Notes: generated from the sequence alone by a model not told the origin. Shown: positions 45,461 through 58,470, numbered from the stretch's first letter. The stretch: 64,000 nucleotides of DNA from Meghimatium bilineatum (GCA_034231615.1 CM067311.1:23822967-23886966); one strand, 5' to 3'. Numbers and translations are program-made.

Positions 45461-47109
45461 GATGTTATTTAACTTAAAATTAAAACTCATATCTCACAAT
45501 GGGCTTGTTTTAATATGGTGGTGGCCCAAATCTTCTCAGAAACTCCTACAGTGGGTAAAACTATGGATGCCGTATAAAGTTAATGGATGCCGTGAAGTCA
45601 CATCTCCCGATGCAAACGATATCAACCACATTTATAATTATAACTAATTCATTTTTTAATTTATAACTGATCCTAACCCCCCTTCTTATCTAAATGCTAA
45701 TGCCAAATTAGTATTCCGTTTCAAATAACATACTTTAATTTTAATTAGAACTTTTGCAATCACACTGAAAGGTTAGGTAACACCTGGAAACTAGAACAAA
45801 AAAGGTCACAGTGAAGAGTTGATCCATAGTTGATCCACAATGAAATGACCACAGATTAGGGTCTACCAATAATCGACTAACACACTTCTGCTTCTTATCA
45901 AATCATGAATCAATATATTATTTTTAGGCCTGCGAAATATAAATAATAATCTAATTCGCGGCCTAACTTCTAACTTCACACTGAGTAGCGTACTACTTTT
46001 ACAGTTTACAAGTCATAAGTTGATTTAACTAAATAATTAAGCTGTCCTTTAGTTTAACACTAGACTTATATCTGAGATTTCTAAAGACTAAACTTAGGTA
46101 TACCCACTCAGTTTTCAAAGTATATAATTCTTACATTTAATTTAGATTCTGACCAAGTCTAGGCTAACCAGTAGTTCGAGTCGTCCTCAGTAGGCAGGCA
46201 GCTGCAGAACAAATTTTTCGAATGTAAATAAAATAATTTACATATGTGAAAATATTACAACTACTGCATTTGGCTTTAGACCTATTCTGTATGAATAAGT
46301 AAAATAGTAAATGTGAGTTGATATATTTGATATTTGTTAATAAACGCACGCGATGTCACAGTTTTAACCATTAATCTGCATCATTCCCACCATCTTTTTC
46401 TCTTGGGATTGTTATTAAATATCGTAGAGGCTTGTGGGTAGAAGATGGGTGTTTCAAAACACAAAGGTTTTAAAAATGTACGACACAAATTATAGCTGAA
46501 TCCTTAGCTCTTCAGGGTTGTAGGAGTTCCACTCTGGAAGCATCAGCACAAAAATATCACCATGCCTCCCTGTTCTCAGGCCCTTGCTTAAGTGTGGAAA
46601 ATCATAATCTAATCTTCTTCTTCTACCCTAACTGTTCCCTGAAGGATTGTTTTGAAAAGAAAACATGCCTCGTGACCTGGACGAACCACACAAGTTTACG
46701 ATGCTTCACCACTACCCTGAGATGTTCTTGTTGACACACGAGTATTTATTTTGTTATAACTATTTAGTATATATTTCTGTTATAGCTGTTTATTTTATAT
46801 AACTGTGAGGAGTTAAACATTGCTCAAAACTAAGACGTAAAAAACTAAGTTTGTTGCTATCGCAGACCCCTTTAAATATATGATTCTGCCGCTGACCCTC
46901 AAACTAACTGTCCATATTTTTAATTGTAAATGAAAATGCGTGTAATATTTCCTCAAGTCTTCGCGGACCCCTTAGAAGATCTCATTGACCCCAGTTTAAG
47001 AACCACTTGTGCAAAAATGAATGTATTGTACTCAGATACGGCATTCGGATGTACCAAAAACATTTGTTGTTCGTCCATCACAAGTGATGATGACCATTTG
47101 TTACATCCA

Positions 47110-47300
47110 CTTTTGAAAATTCAATTTTAGTAATGTCCTTGATTATGAGTTCGTAGATGGCTAATGAGCCCTATTCGAGCTGTAAATGTCCTTGGACAGT
47201 TCGGACATGGAATGACGACTGTAGACGGATCTTGGTCTATCCGTGACTTTCTAGCTGCTCTCCGCTGTTGAGCTGCTGCATTTCTCTTCTCAAAAAACAT
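47110..47300 (-). mobile_element. LINE C-terminal zinc-finger relic
   Basis: The minus strand reads FEKRNAAAQQRRAARKSRID then IPCPNCPRTFTARIGLISHL and RTH. The C-x2-C...H-x4-H finger with A-R-I-G-L-x-S-H is the usual C-terminus of a large class of molluscan and other invertebrate LINE ORFs. It is the only surviving part here and its frame is intact. Confidence 0.7.
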
Positions 47301-48101
47301 TTAGATCTAAATATAAAACCCCCAAAGTGGCAATTCTAGATTTCCCCGGATTCAATATTTCATGGTACTAGCTATTTGTTGGCCCCGGTGTCAAGTCTAA
47401 ACGTTATGACAACCCTGGATATAAGAATGTTGAAAATAATCGTTCAATGAGAATGATATGTCTATAAACTAATTAACTCACTTTTCGCCACATCTTTTTT
47501 CTTTCTCGTTCTCCTTGCAGAGTCTGACAATTATATTTATTTCTTCAATGAACTGTACTGTGGACGTCAGCCTCGTGACAGGACCACAGAGTTTGTCTAC
47601 CAGATCTTGTCAGATCTCATAGTTTTATTCATGTAGTTATCACTGTACCAATGGTCAGTTGTGTAAAATATGTTCTGTGCTTGTAATTGATTATAGATAC
47701 ACATTCTCGCGCTTTAACTTTCAGAAAGTGTACACCTGGAACAAAACCTAATGAAGAGGTGTGGATGGACTTGTATGGTTCAGCCACTATCCCTTTTGTT
47801 TAGGGAAGAAACAAATGACATAACAACACAAAACCAGTAGGCCTATAAGAGCGATCTCTACCCACCCCCTTTTCGGTTTTCACATTCCCCCCTAGAAGAT
47901 TAAAAAAACCGCAACTCGGAGTGTGACGAAAATGCCAACTCACATCAGCTCTCAGACCATTTACGTAACAGAGAAAGGTACAATCCCTAACGAGAAATAT
48001 TACGCTTATGTCCATGCCTGGACATGCGAGTAATGAGCCAACTGGTACACTGGTCAGCATAGTCGCAATAGGTACATCAATACATCTATCATACATAGCT
48101 G

Positions 48102-48554
48102 GTGGACATCGTCCGCTCAGAAGATTATGTAAATATCGTAACAGACCGTAAAGTGAAACATAATAGATATACGAAGATGTTGATAGACCACTACCGAACT
48201 GGAATTGTCAGCCGTTACACTATGATGAATTTATTGAGACTGGTATCGGATCACAACTCCAATGTGTATATCCAATATTTGTTCAGAAAGGAGTGGGTCT
48301 TGCTACTGATCAGCTCTGCTGTTAAAGTGTTATACGGCTACACCGCTCTGATCAGAAACAACAGACTCACTGGGGGATGGGGGAATATATCTTTAATTAT
48401 TGGCACAGAACTGAGAAGTATTGTCACACCATCGAGAAAAGATACGGCTGACCTAATAAGAGCAGTCATTTATTTACTACAGAATGAAGAAGTCGATGCT
48501 GGAGATAACAACGTTCACATAAAAAGAATGACAAGTAGGGGTACCCAGAGGTGA
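48102..48554 (+). CDS. Unrecognised 150-codon ORF, partly repeat-derived
   Basis: It begins MDIVRSEDYVNIVTDRKVKH and includes MLIDHYRTGIVSRYTMMNLL, which resembles the peptide at 27930 and, in a broken form, 1200 (minus). The rest (YLFRKEWVLLLISSAVKVLY and a basic end) has no recognisable motif. It is long for this AT-rich sequence, but no splice signals or promoter were identified. It could be the better-preserved part of the unknown element. Confidence 0.3.
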   Translation: MDIVRSEDYVNIVTDRKVKHNRYTKMLIDHYRTGIVSRYTMMNLLRLVSDHNSNVYIQYLFRKEWVLLLISSAVKVLYGYTALIRNNRLTGGWGNISLIIGTELRSIVTPSRKDTADLIRAVIYLLQNEEVDAGDNNVHIKRMTSRGTQR

Positions 48555-48684
48555 GGTTTCAAAGTATGCTATTTCAGTAAAGATCCGAATGTCATACAAT
48601 CAACATCTTATTGGGACTTTGTGACAAATATCTGCATACTCTTGGATGACGTGCTGAAATGGTAAACTGAGTACTTACTGTGAA

Positions 48685-49095
48685 CTATAATCTTTCTTTC
48701 GTCTTCTGTCTTTTCGCATTATACTCTTTTATGCATTGCAGCGCAAGTAGTAGAAGAATTCTCCGGAGAAGGCTTTTTGTGTGTGTGCTTCTATATGTTG
48801 GTTTCGTTGACTGTTTTATTTCTGTAATCCATCGTTTGTAAGGTCTTCCCCTGGCTTTATGCCCATCGTGCCTGTATAGTAATGCTTTTTTTAGGAACAC
48901 TGTCTGATGGTAGTCTGGAAGCATGCGAAAACCACTTAATCTGTCTTCTGGTGTAATCTAGGATTGGCATTGTGTTTGTTAGTCTTCTGATATTTTCATT
49001 CCTTATTCTGTCTCTTATTGTTACTCCGAGGATTCATCTACGTAGACAAGTCATTTCTGTTGTAACAGTTTCCCGTTTTCTAATCGAGTCAATGC
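48685..49095 (-). mobile_element. LINE C-terminal relic
   Basis: The minus-strand ORF reads KKALLYRHDGHKARGRPYKR then WITEIKQSTK, the GRP..RW tail of an RTE-like LINE; upstream sequence toward 49095 continues the similarity with frameshifts. Confidence 0.7.
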
Positions 49096-49738
49096 TAAAA
49101 GACGTACAGGATTCACTTCACTTTACTCGGATATTCCCACATGTACTACGCCCCTCTCAAAGAAGCGGCACGCATCCTGTCAATAGTACCATTCACTTGT
49201 CAATAGCACGCAACTCAGTTAACGATAATGAAGCGATAATCTCCATGGTTCTCTGAAATAATGTACGTGTAATCAATACGTCAGGATCAGGAATCGACCC
49301 GCGACTTCTTGTGAAAACAGCTTAATCATTATTTCAGAATAAAGTCAATAAAAAATACAATCAAAGTAGAAATGACGACATCTCGTAACTTCCATATGTC
49401 CACACCCTCCACCCTAACAAAATCGTATCAATGGCCATGTCTGAAAAGTGTGCAGAAATGAGTAAATATTGCAGTTTCCAGCACTAGGGATGCGTTGAAA
49501 TGACATAAATGCTTACTTTTTTCAATAAGCTTCCTTCATACATCTATCTATGTACATTCCTTTAGCGCTGAATGTGGCGCAGAAAGCAAAAACTAGTGCT
49601 TGTCGTCAAAATATGAATAACCAAATGGTCGGAGGGTGCCGCAGTAACCAAAGTAATAAATAGTAATGAAAAATAAGATAAACAGGTTACAAGGAATACC
49701 TAACTATGAACAAATCTAGATAAAAAGGTATATAAGAA

Positions 49739-50123
49739 ATATGCAATAAAACAAAACATGGCAATTTTCCTACGTTGCGGTCCTATTGGGACCTTTTTCA
49801 AGAAACACAAAAAAACTACAAAAAAACCACACCAAACCTTCAATATATTAACAGCTAAAACGACATGATCCTGTCTCTCATACCAAAGAAACAAAGTCAA
49901 GTCAAAATATTTCAACACTCATCCGCATCGCTGAGGATAGAATTCGCTGGAGGACTTTGTGTGCTGAGGCATCCAATGCGGTACCTCTACGACCTTGAAG
50001 GGTTACGGGTTTATTGATTGATTACGGTTTTATGTTTTTTGTAGTTTTTTGTGTTTCTTGAAAAAGGTCCCAATAGGACCGCAACGTAGTAAAATTGTCA
50101 TGTTTTGTTTTATTGCTTGTGGT
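49739..50123. repeat. Foldback with arms of about 85 bp
   Basis: Arms 49739-49825 and 50030-50123 are inverted copies, about 95% alike by eye, with TGCGGTCCTATTGGGACCTT near their centre. The loop of about 200 bp contains an RTE-like LINE 3' end. A third copy of the left arm flanks the mariner at 3230-3340. Confidence 0.8.
49905..50025 (+). mobile_element. RTE-like LINE 3' end, second copy
   Basis: Matches 45340-45460 (IRIAEDRIRWRTLCAEASNA and the TTGATTGATTA tail). It lies between the two arms of the foldback at 49739-50123, so it either inserted into the foldback or forms its loop. Confidence 0.7.
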
Positions 50124-50324
50124 CAAATGACGACAGAGTGTGAAACTGTCAAGTTTATACAGTATTGCTGGCTAATCTGGATTCATCCTTCTAAAGTGAC
50201 TCATTTGACTTGACGGCCTATGTTAAGCAGATGTGACCTATTTTTTTTTACGGAAACTCTCATACATGATTTAACGAAAAGAACTTTCGCTAAAGGCACA
50301 TACAACGCTGCATCAATTGATCTA

Positions 50325-50400
50325 CGCGTAACGCACTGAGAGCCCCCCCCCTTACCTCTCCACTGGAACACCATGGGGAGAGCTCTCAGTGCGTTACGCG
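50325..50400. repeat. Perfect 19-bp inverted repeat
   Basis: CGCGTAACGCACTGAGAGC (50325-50343) and its exact reverse complement (50382-50400) enclose 38 bases containing a C8-9 run. No flanking duplication was seen. Confidence 0.9.
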
Positions 50401-50404
50401 AACT

Positions 50405-51490
50405 ACGAATTAGCGCTAGCAAAGGTTTCCCGCGTTTTTTTATATCTCTGCGCCACAGAAGCTCAATGAAATCAAACCTACTATTACAAAGATGGACTGT
50501 TATCCCTGTAACAATGATGGGGTTTTTTTAAATAAAGTAGATGAGATAGCATATCGAGTATTACATGGCATGGTCGAATTTTGTATCCACTGACAGGACA
50601 TTTTCTTTAGGTTGATGTTCAGAACCAAATTGACCAACGAAAAAAAGATGCGGATATGCCGTAATATCCATCTTCTGTGTGTATGTGTGTGTTGATAGGA
50701 AGTTGAGGGCTTAACGCTAAAATAATTCGCTTTATTATTATTTTAGATAAAAACACGGTATACCGACCTTTATCTGTATAAAAAGCACTGTTAAAATGTA
50801 TGAGCAGAGTAGATCACTGCAAGTGATTCAAAAGAGACAAAAACGAAAGTAGAGGCAAGACTGTTTTCCCTCATCACAAAATCTACTGCTTTCTTGCTCA
50901 CACAGCGACAGGCGAAATGAGTACGAGTAAACATAATCGATCACATTACAGTAAATCATTTGGTGCCCAGATTGGATTCATCAGCTATCTGAGGACACAC
51001 AATTGAACCTAACTGGACCTGTTTTTTTGGTAAATACTATGCTCATCTTCGTTTGAGAAGGAGGGACACCTATTTTATAGACGAAATTAAATTCATTAGA
51101 AAATATATGTCTAAAAAACTAGAAACAAATAGTCAACAAAACTCATAAAAAATCAATGAGAAGAGACCATCAGCAATTTTCTATACTGTTCACACACACA
51201 ACACACAAATAAAAAAATTAAAAAGAAACGAAACTTTTTTGGAGTTACTTTTATGAAAGATATTCGCTGATTGGACATCATTCAACCTATCGAGTGTGTC
51301 CACTTGGTCATTGACTTCTCGTGGTTACCTGAATTGTAAATTGTACTCACATCATGAATCGTGAGGTCATGAAAGATATCAAGGTAAAACAAAATTTTCG
51401 GTAATAACTCATGACAAGTTCATGAGAATCCCGTGAAACTTCATCATCATCATCATCAGGTGCAATGTCGGCTGTGAAAATCCATCATCA
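50405..51490. other. Nothing recognised apart from simple sequence
   Basis: Contains short CA/TG runs and a (CAT)n run at 51435-51495; no gene or element identified. Confidence 0.5.
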
Positions 51491-51499
51491 TCATGGATC

Positions 51500-51790
51500 T
51501 CCACAGATCTCAGTCTACAGTATTATGTATATGTATTAAGATCACTATTGTTTCCCTGCCGTGCCAGGTTGTCAAACTGTCTAATATTTTCTCACGTTGT
51601 CGCCCTCTGTCTCTGCTGCCTTCAATTTTGCCTGTTGTGACTATATTCTCCAAACTTGCCTGTCTCATGAAGTGACCAAAAAAATAAGATTGTATTTTTC
51701 TTATAGGCCTATTATTGATTAAGGTGCGTGAAACTGATTGAACACAATACTCTCTGACCATATTATTGAATTCCTTTAAAAGATTGACGG
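51500..51790 (-). mobile_element. LINE C-terminal relic
   Basis: The minus strand reads KIQSYFFGHFMRQASLENIV and EGSRDRGRQREKILDSLTTW, the FGH-x-x-R and RGR.R tail of an RTE/L1-like ORF. The overlapping (CAT)n run at 51435-51495 is separate simple sequence. Confidence 0.7.
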
Positions 51791-51824
51791 TCCTTGAATA
51801 AATTCAGTTGAAAAGTCAATGCTC

Positions 51825-52390
51825 AAGTATGGTTCATCTCGATAAGAACAACGATACATCATCATTGGACGTTTACAGAATGGACACACAAGTGAAGTGG
51901 CCAGACAATTTAATGTGGTGAGAAGCACCATCAGTTGCCCTTGGAGGCGTTTTCAACATACTGGCTCAGTGGATGACTTAGAATTACAACTCCTGGCGAA
52001 GACCGTTTCATACAGCCGCGTCACCTCAGGAATCGATTAACAGCTGCGTCCTCAACAATCCACTCAATGCCAGAAGCTCGTCGAATTTCAGATCAAACGT
52101 TTAGAAACTGGCTGCACGACTCTGGTCTTTGGGCTAGAAGACCCTTCAGAAGTCCTGTTCTAACGGACCGGCATTACGAGAACCGACTGCAGTGGGCGAA
52201 CCAGCATCGTCAGTGGGACATTGGAAAGATTGGAGACGGGTTTGGTTCAGTGATGAATCATTTTGTTGTACTCCAGTGAGACGATAGACGGAGAAAAGTT
52301 TACCGCAGAGTCCGTGAGCTCTACGATCAGAACAGCGTTGATATTCGGGGAGGGGGGGGGCGATAAATTTCATGTGAAGAAGTGGCCTAT
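51825..52390 (+). pseudogene. Tc1-like transposase relic
   Basis: Pieces in three frames read IIGRLQNGHTSEVARQFNV (helix-turn-helix), ARRISDQTFRNWLHDSGLWA with RRPFRSPVLTDRHYENRLQW, FSDES (the first catalytic Asp motif) and RRRKVYRRVRELYDQNSVD. This order is that of Tc1/Tc3-type DDE transposases. Stops and frameshifts break it and the C-terminal catalytic residues are not found. No inverted repeats were recognised. Confidence 0.85.
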
Positions 52391-52699
52391 TGCAGATTAA
52401 AGGACGCCTGAATGCTGAGAAATTATTCATCCTCGAAATTATGGCTGCACGCCAAAGGTGGCGGATGGCCTTCATATATGTCCATATATGGAGTGCCATC
52501 TGCAATTAAGCAGCTGCGGACAAAACCGGCGCTGCTGCCTACAAGGACGGGGCGGGATATCAGGCGGCGCTGATATCCCCACTGAAATAATCCATGAGTC
52601 CAATGACGGGCATATTTAAGCGAGTATGAGCCGCTATAAATGCTGCTGGCATGGGGTTATTAACTTCAAGTCAGGAGCGTGCTGGAGGAGGAGGGATTT

Positions 52700-55600
52700 T
52701 TTTCTTCAAAATTGTTGCCTTGCAATCACCATCGGGAGATGGAAAAGCTAGGGGAGACAACCCAGATAGAAAAATCACAACCCAGCCTGCCGAAGACGGA
52801 GTGTATTGGCCAGCGATTGCGCAGATACTGGGATAAATAGGGCACACACTCTTTACAGAAGTGTGGTTATGCGACAATCAACCCTGTCATCATGGTGTCG
52901 CTCCTATCAGCTAAAACCAGGGAGGAGCGAAGCAGGACCCCTGGCCTCGAAAGGGCCCACCCAATCGACCGGTGCCTCTGCTAACCTAGAGGGCAAGGGA
53001 AATCAGAGTAGTGCTGCTGACCAAACCAAATGCCTGAGAGTTGCTCAGTGGAATGCGGAAGGAGTGCGAAACAAAAAGCCAGAGCTACAGGAATTCCAAA
53101 GGAAAAAACATATTGACATAATGTGCATACAAGAGACGCACATAAAGGACACACAGATATTCTTTATTCTGGGTTATGAGTCCTTCCGCCAAGATCGACC
53201 CAAAAGAGTCAAAGGAGGTATACTTACGTTTGTAAAAACATCAATACCAGCAGCAGAAGTAAAAAGATCCGGAGAAGGAGAACTGGAACACATAACAGTA
53301 AAATTGCTGCTGTCTGGTGGAGAAATATAAATAACAAACTGCTACAGCCCTCCTGCCACCAAAATGGAACTTTATAAACTAAAGATAGAGGAATCGAGTC
53401 ACCTAATAGTGGGTGACTTCAATGGCCACTCACCAAGCTGGGGCTACGAGGATATGGATCAAAGGGGTGAAGAGATAGAAGACTGGATAATGGAAAATAA
53501 ACTAATTCTAATAAACCAGCCAGACGATACAATAACATTCTACTCCAGAACCTGGAAAAAAACTAGCTCACCAGATCTTGCCATTGCAACAGATGACATA
53601 GATAGACATATTACAAGAACAGTAGAAAGTCAACTCGGAGGAAGTGATCATGTACCAGTCATCCTGCAAATCTCCAAGTCAGGAAGTACAGGACAACATA
53701 GCATGTCCCCAAACTGGAACTTCAAAAAAGCAAAGTGGACTCTCTCCAGGTAACAAACAGACCAGCTTTGCCAGAATATCACCCTCACTAACAGCATAAA
53801 TCATATCTCGCAAATAAACAAAGTGATACTACAATCGGCATAGAAGGCAATCCTAAGGTGCTGATGAAGAAAAAACAAGTCTTATTGGAGTGAGACTCTA
53901 GAAAAATTGCATAATGAGCTGAATGAGGCAAGACATACAATGGAGCAAAACCCTACAGCAGAAAACACAATGAAATCAAACACACGTTCAATGAGCAGAA
54001 AAGAATAGAGATACAAAAGAGCTGGCATGAAAAGACCAGCAGTCTACACATGACAAAAGACACAAGTAAACTATGGAACCTTACAAGAACTCTAAATGAA
54101 TCAACAAAGAATTCACACTACAAGACTGTCATCAAAGAAGAGGGAAAATTCCACACAGGGAAAATGACAGCAAACATTTTAGCTGACTTCTACAAGGAAG
54201 AAAGCACAACAACACTCTCTCATACATGTATCAAAGAAATCAAAAAAGAAATTAAAAGAAAACTGAAGTTTCAAAATCCAGAGCCCTGCATGAAGACACC
54301 CTTCACCATCGCAGAACTAAATGGTGCCATAGGAAAACTAAAAAACAAAAAGGCCCCAGGAAAAGACGGCATAACCAATTATATAATCAGGAACCTAGGG
54401 CCAATAAGCAGAAACAAGCTCCTTACCATCTTCAACCAATCATGGAAAACTGGTAAAATTCCAGACTTGTAGCGTGAAGCTGTCATCATCCCAATCTGGA
54501 AAAAAAGAAAAAGGAAAAACAAGCAAGTCAAGCTACCGACCAGTCTTGAGTTGCGTAGGGAAAACAATGGAGAGAATGGTCAACTCTAGACTGATAAAAT
54601 ACCTAGAAGAAAACCAAAAGCTCACCAAGATACAGTCTGCCTATAGGACAAATCGAAGCACCGAAGACTAGCTTATATACCTAGCACAGGAAATCAAAAA
54701 TGTTTTTCAAAAGAAGGAAAAAGTGCTGGCAACTTTTATGGACTTGAGTAAGGTTTTCGATAAGGTGTGGAAAGATGGAGTCCTTTCCAAACTTCTCCAA
54801 AACAAAATTGAAGGAAGAATGTTCAGCTGGATAAAAGATTTCCTCTGCTACTGCACTGCAAGAGTAAAAGTAGATGGTAAACTAAGCAAATGTGTTACTC
54901 TCCAACAAATAGTGTCTCAAGGAGGAGTGATCTCTCCTACCCTCTTCCTAGTATTCATCAATGATATGGGAGAGAAACTGTCACATCATATTTCAAAGGC
55001 CCTTCATGCAGATGTCTTTGCTGTCTGGAGTGCGGCAGGCAACCTATCCACTGCGAAAAACAGAATGCAGACAGCACTTAACACCCTAAGTGAATGGGCA
55101 TCAATCTGGGGAGTCCAGATCAACCTCTTCAAAACTGTGACAACCATCTTCTCACCTTCAAACCACCAAGAAAAAGCAAATCTAAAAATAAATGAAAGTG
55201 AGCACATGTAGAGAACCCTATATATCTAGGGGTCAAACTAGACAAGCGACTCACCTGGAAACCACACCTAATAACCACTGAAAAAAAGCAACCAGGAGGC
55301 TATCCTTGATGAAGAAACTTGCAGGAACAAGCTGGGGAGCAAATGGAAGTATTCTCCAAAAAGTCTACATGGGTACAGTCAAGACCTGTAGTAGATTATG
55401 GAATGACAACCTGGGCATCAGCATCAAAAACTGATAGCCTATCTAAAGTACAAAATTCAGGACTTCGACTTATCTCAGGAGGGATGAAAACCACTCCAAT
55501 CCATGCAATGGAAAAACATGTAAACATCCGCCCACTGAATGACAGAAGAGAAGAAAGAGTGCTTGTTCAAAGGGAAAAAAATTAAGCGCAGCACAAACCA

Positions 55601-56345
55601 TCCAATGTATGCACAAATTTCTAGATCAACTACAAGCAGGCTGAAGAGAACCAGCTTCTGTCACATCTCCAACCATCTCCATCAACAACATAAAGATATC
55701 CTCACAAACATCCCAAATGAAATTGAAACACTAACGGACTTTGAAGAGCCAGGCAATTGTCTCCAAAATGTCTCCATAATAACACAGGTTCCTGGAATAA
55801 TTAATAAGGAATACCAAACTCTACCTCAACTAAAAGCATTGACACTGGAGATGATAGAAATAAAATACAATCCCAAAGAATGGACACATGTCTACACAGA
55901 TGGATCGGCAGAAGGGGCAGTAAGGAATGGAGGAGGTGAAATTTTTATAAGACTCAAAGATGGGAAGACAATATCAAAAGCTTTTCCAACCAGGAAATAC
56001 TCCTCTAAAGAGCAGAAGCAGTTGCACTCCATCAATCACTGAAAGCCTTCACTGAATCAAGACTGCCAAGACCAAAGAAGATAGCCATATTCAGATTGCA
56101 GATCCCTACTGGAATCAATCCAGAGCAACAGAAACGAAAGCCTTGTGCACAACATCAGACATGAACTAAGACAGATCCAAAAATCATCAGCTATTGCCCT
56201 TCAGTGGATACCATCACACTGTAGAATCATGGGAAATGAGAAAGCGGATGCTCTGTCAAAAGCATGAAGCGAAATGGAGTAACACAGGCACTTGTGATAT
56301 TCAGGTCACCGCCATCAGATCCTGCACCACCAATGATAGATCTAG
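52700..56345 (+). pseudogene. Decayed LINE of a related I-group family
   Basis: A second LINE can be followed through several frames. Endonuclease pieces lie at 53040-53330 (VAQWNAEGVRNKK, CIQETHIK) and 53364-53753 (VGDFNGHSPSWGYE, LGGSDHVPV). Reverse transcriptase pieces lie at 54050-54472 (KAPGKDGITN), 54474-54671 and 54723-55211 (DLSKVFDKVW, QGGVISPTLFLVFIND). Post-RT segments follow at 55319-55585. RNase H is at 55860-56042 (VYTDGSAEGAVRNGG), with IPSHC..MGNEKADALSK near 56210-56265. The YADD box has decayed to HADV, and many frameshifts and stops are present, so it is dead. No C-terminal finger was found, suggesting 3' loss. No TSD was seen. It resembles the 39.7-kb LINE throughout but is clearly a different family. 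Confidence 0.9.
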
Positions 56346-56349
56346 GTAA

Positions 56350-58075
56350 GCTTTAGAAAATCTTCACATTTTTGAATTGGGTACACTCAAGCCTTTTGGA
56401 CTCAATTCCGACCACTCTTATGTCTAGTACTGGGTTAGTGTGGTCTTTGTCTTTATTCTTTTTGTTCCGTTATTTACTCATCTTTTTGTTCGTTTCGTTT
56501 CCACATATATTTACGTTTTTTATGTACTTCCTGACATTCTGCCATCTCATTTCCATATTTCCGTTGGATACGTTTGTTTGTTCTGATAATTTTTCAATTC
56601 GTCGTCTTTTGATGTTTTGTGTGTATCTTGATAAAGACCTTTTGGTTGAAACGTTGAATATGATTTGTATATTGTAATTTATATGTTTTCTTGTGTGCAC
56701 ATCATTTCCCACTAGTTTTAGATATAGTCTGTCGTGTCTGATTGAAGCGATTATATTAACCTGTGTAATAACTAATTGTATTTTCATTGTTAGGCTCATT
56801 TCTCAATAAAATCAGTATTATTTGTGATTAATAATAAAAGTTGCTATTAGTCTATTTGTTTGGTTATAATCCTCTTATTTGTATGAAATATTTTCAATTC
56901 CTACTTTTGTAAATAAATTAAACACATTTTTTTATGAGACAGACTGAAACATAAATTAAAAAAACACAAAAAACTCATTGAATAACAACAGATAAAATCA
57001 AGAATAAATAAACAAACACAATTTATTGAAGGTTTATTTCCAATCAGTTAAAGAACATGACCAGTTTGGTTTGACAGATTAATTCAGATCAGGTAGTTTG
57101 GCTATAATTTGACAAAACTTGGCAAACTTGTGTAACTGTCCCATACATTTGTACATACTGGGTTTTAGTACAAAGTTTACTAACAGCTTAGATTAGAAAT
57201 AGTGAATATAATTATCATAGTTAAAGTTTCATAGATTTTACTTGTTCTGTTGACATTTTTTTTTTTTTTTTTTTTAGAAAATTAACATTTATATATGATG
57301 GGGAAAATTAATGAAAATAAAATTAGTAGTCACTTGTGTCAAGTAGTTGTCAAGTCAACTAAGAACAGAAAACTTGTTCATAACTTGACTCAATTTTAAA
57401 TGAAGATCTAATTACAAAGCAGGTATAATGGTCAAATGATAAGAATTATATAGAGGGTTTAACATTAACAATATTAGCTGTTATGCTGCCTTACACTGTA
57501 CACAAGGAAAGGTGACCATAACAGAAAAGTTGGAAGCTTTGGGAAGAGGGGTGGAACATATCACCTGACCTAAAAATTGCTTAAATATTGTGTGCAATCT
57601 GGCAGTTATTCAGCAAATTACAAGTTGAACATTTGTCATAAACAATTATCTGATCAAATAATAAGTGGAAATAAAAAATATACTGGGCCCGAGCGATGTA
57701 CAAGTTTATAGCAGACCACAAGCTAATACGCAGTCAAATTCATACAAAATTAATAAGCAGTAACATTCCTATAATGAATTCATATTTGACTATGAACATG
57801 ACAGTTTGAGGCACTTACATATTGTAACATTTTAAATTGAAATTAATAAAAAAAACATCTAGTAGACAAAAATAAATACAGTATAGTATTAACTAAAACA
57901 GTCATTCTCAATCTGACAAATACGAACCTCTTGCGAAATAAAATATGCTAACAACTAGCAAGCACTAATAATTACACGTGAGCACTGCTTACCATCTGAA
58001 AAAGTTGAGAACCCTTAGCATAACAATAAAATTATGCAATTGTGATTCTCAAATTTGTTAATGTCAAAATAGGTT
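56350..58075. other. AT-rich region, nothing clearly recognised
   Basis: A T-rich ORF at 56372-56677 has no motif. CTTGATAAAGACCTTTTGG followed by TTGAAACG (56628-56656) faintly recalls hammerhead-type repeat ends. Poly-T at 57257-57276. Confidence 0.45.
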
Positions 58076-58079
58076 TAAT

Positions 58080-58225
58080 TTTGTCACATTATAAACTAAA
58101 CTTGTAAATTGTCACATTACAAACTGAAATTGTAAATCAATTGTCACATTGTAAACTGAACTTTAAAATCAATTGTTACATTATAAACTCAACTTGTAAA
58201 ATCAATTATTATATTATAAACCAAC
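58080..58225. repeat. Tandem repeat, about 30-bp unit
   Basis: Five imperfect copies of TTGTCACATTATAAACTAAA plus CTTGTAAATCAA. Confidence 0.75.
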
Positions 58226-58354
58226 TTGTAAATAAATGACATGAAGATAAACAGGAATAAATATATTCTTGATTTTATTTGTTTTGTTTGTCCTATACTA
58301 TGAACATCAATGAGGACTGCCTCTATATGATCTTCTTCCAAGTTTGATATGATG

Positions 58355-58470
58355 ATTCCTTCTCAATAACGCTAATTCCTTTATAGAGCATATATTTATG
58401 ATATAATTCCTTCTCAATACAGCTAATTCCTTTATAGAGCATATATTTATGATATAATTCCCTATTTAAC
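58355..58470. repeat. Two-copy tandem duplication
   Basis: GCTAATTCCTTTATAGAGCA and ATATATTTATGATATAATTC occur twice, about 50 bp apart. Confidence 0.7.

Noticed and set aside
47521-47640. Possible terminal exon after a strong pyrimidine tract and CTTGCAG, reading SDNYIYFFNELYCGRQPRDR
   Set aside because: No partner exon or recognisable domain; the minus strand of the same stretch resembles the basic tail of a LINE (ARRTRKKKDVAKS), so the exon is not supported.
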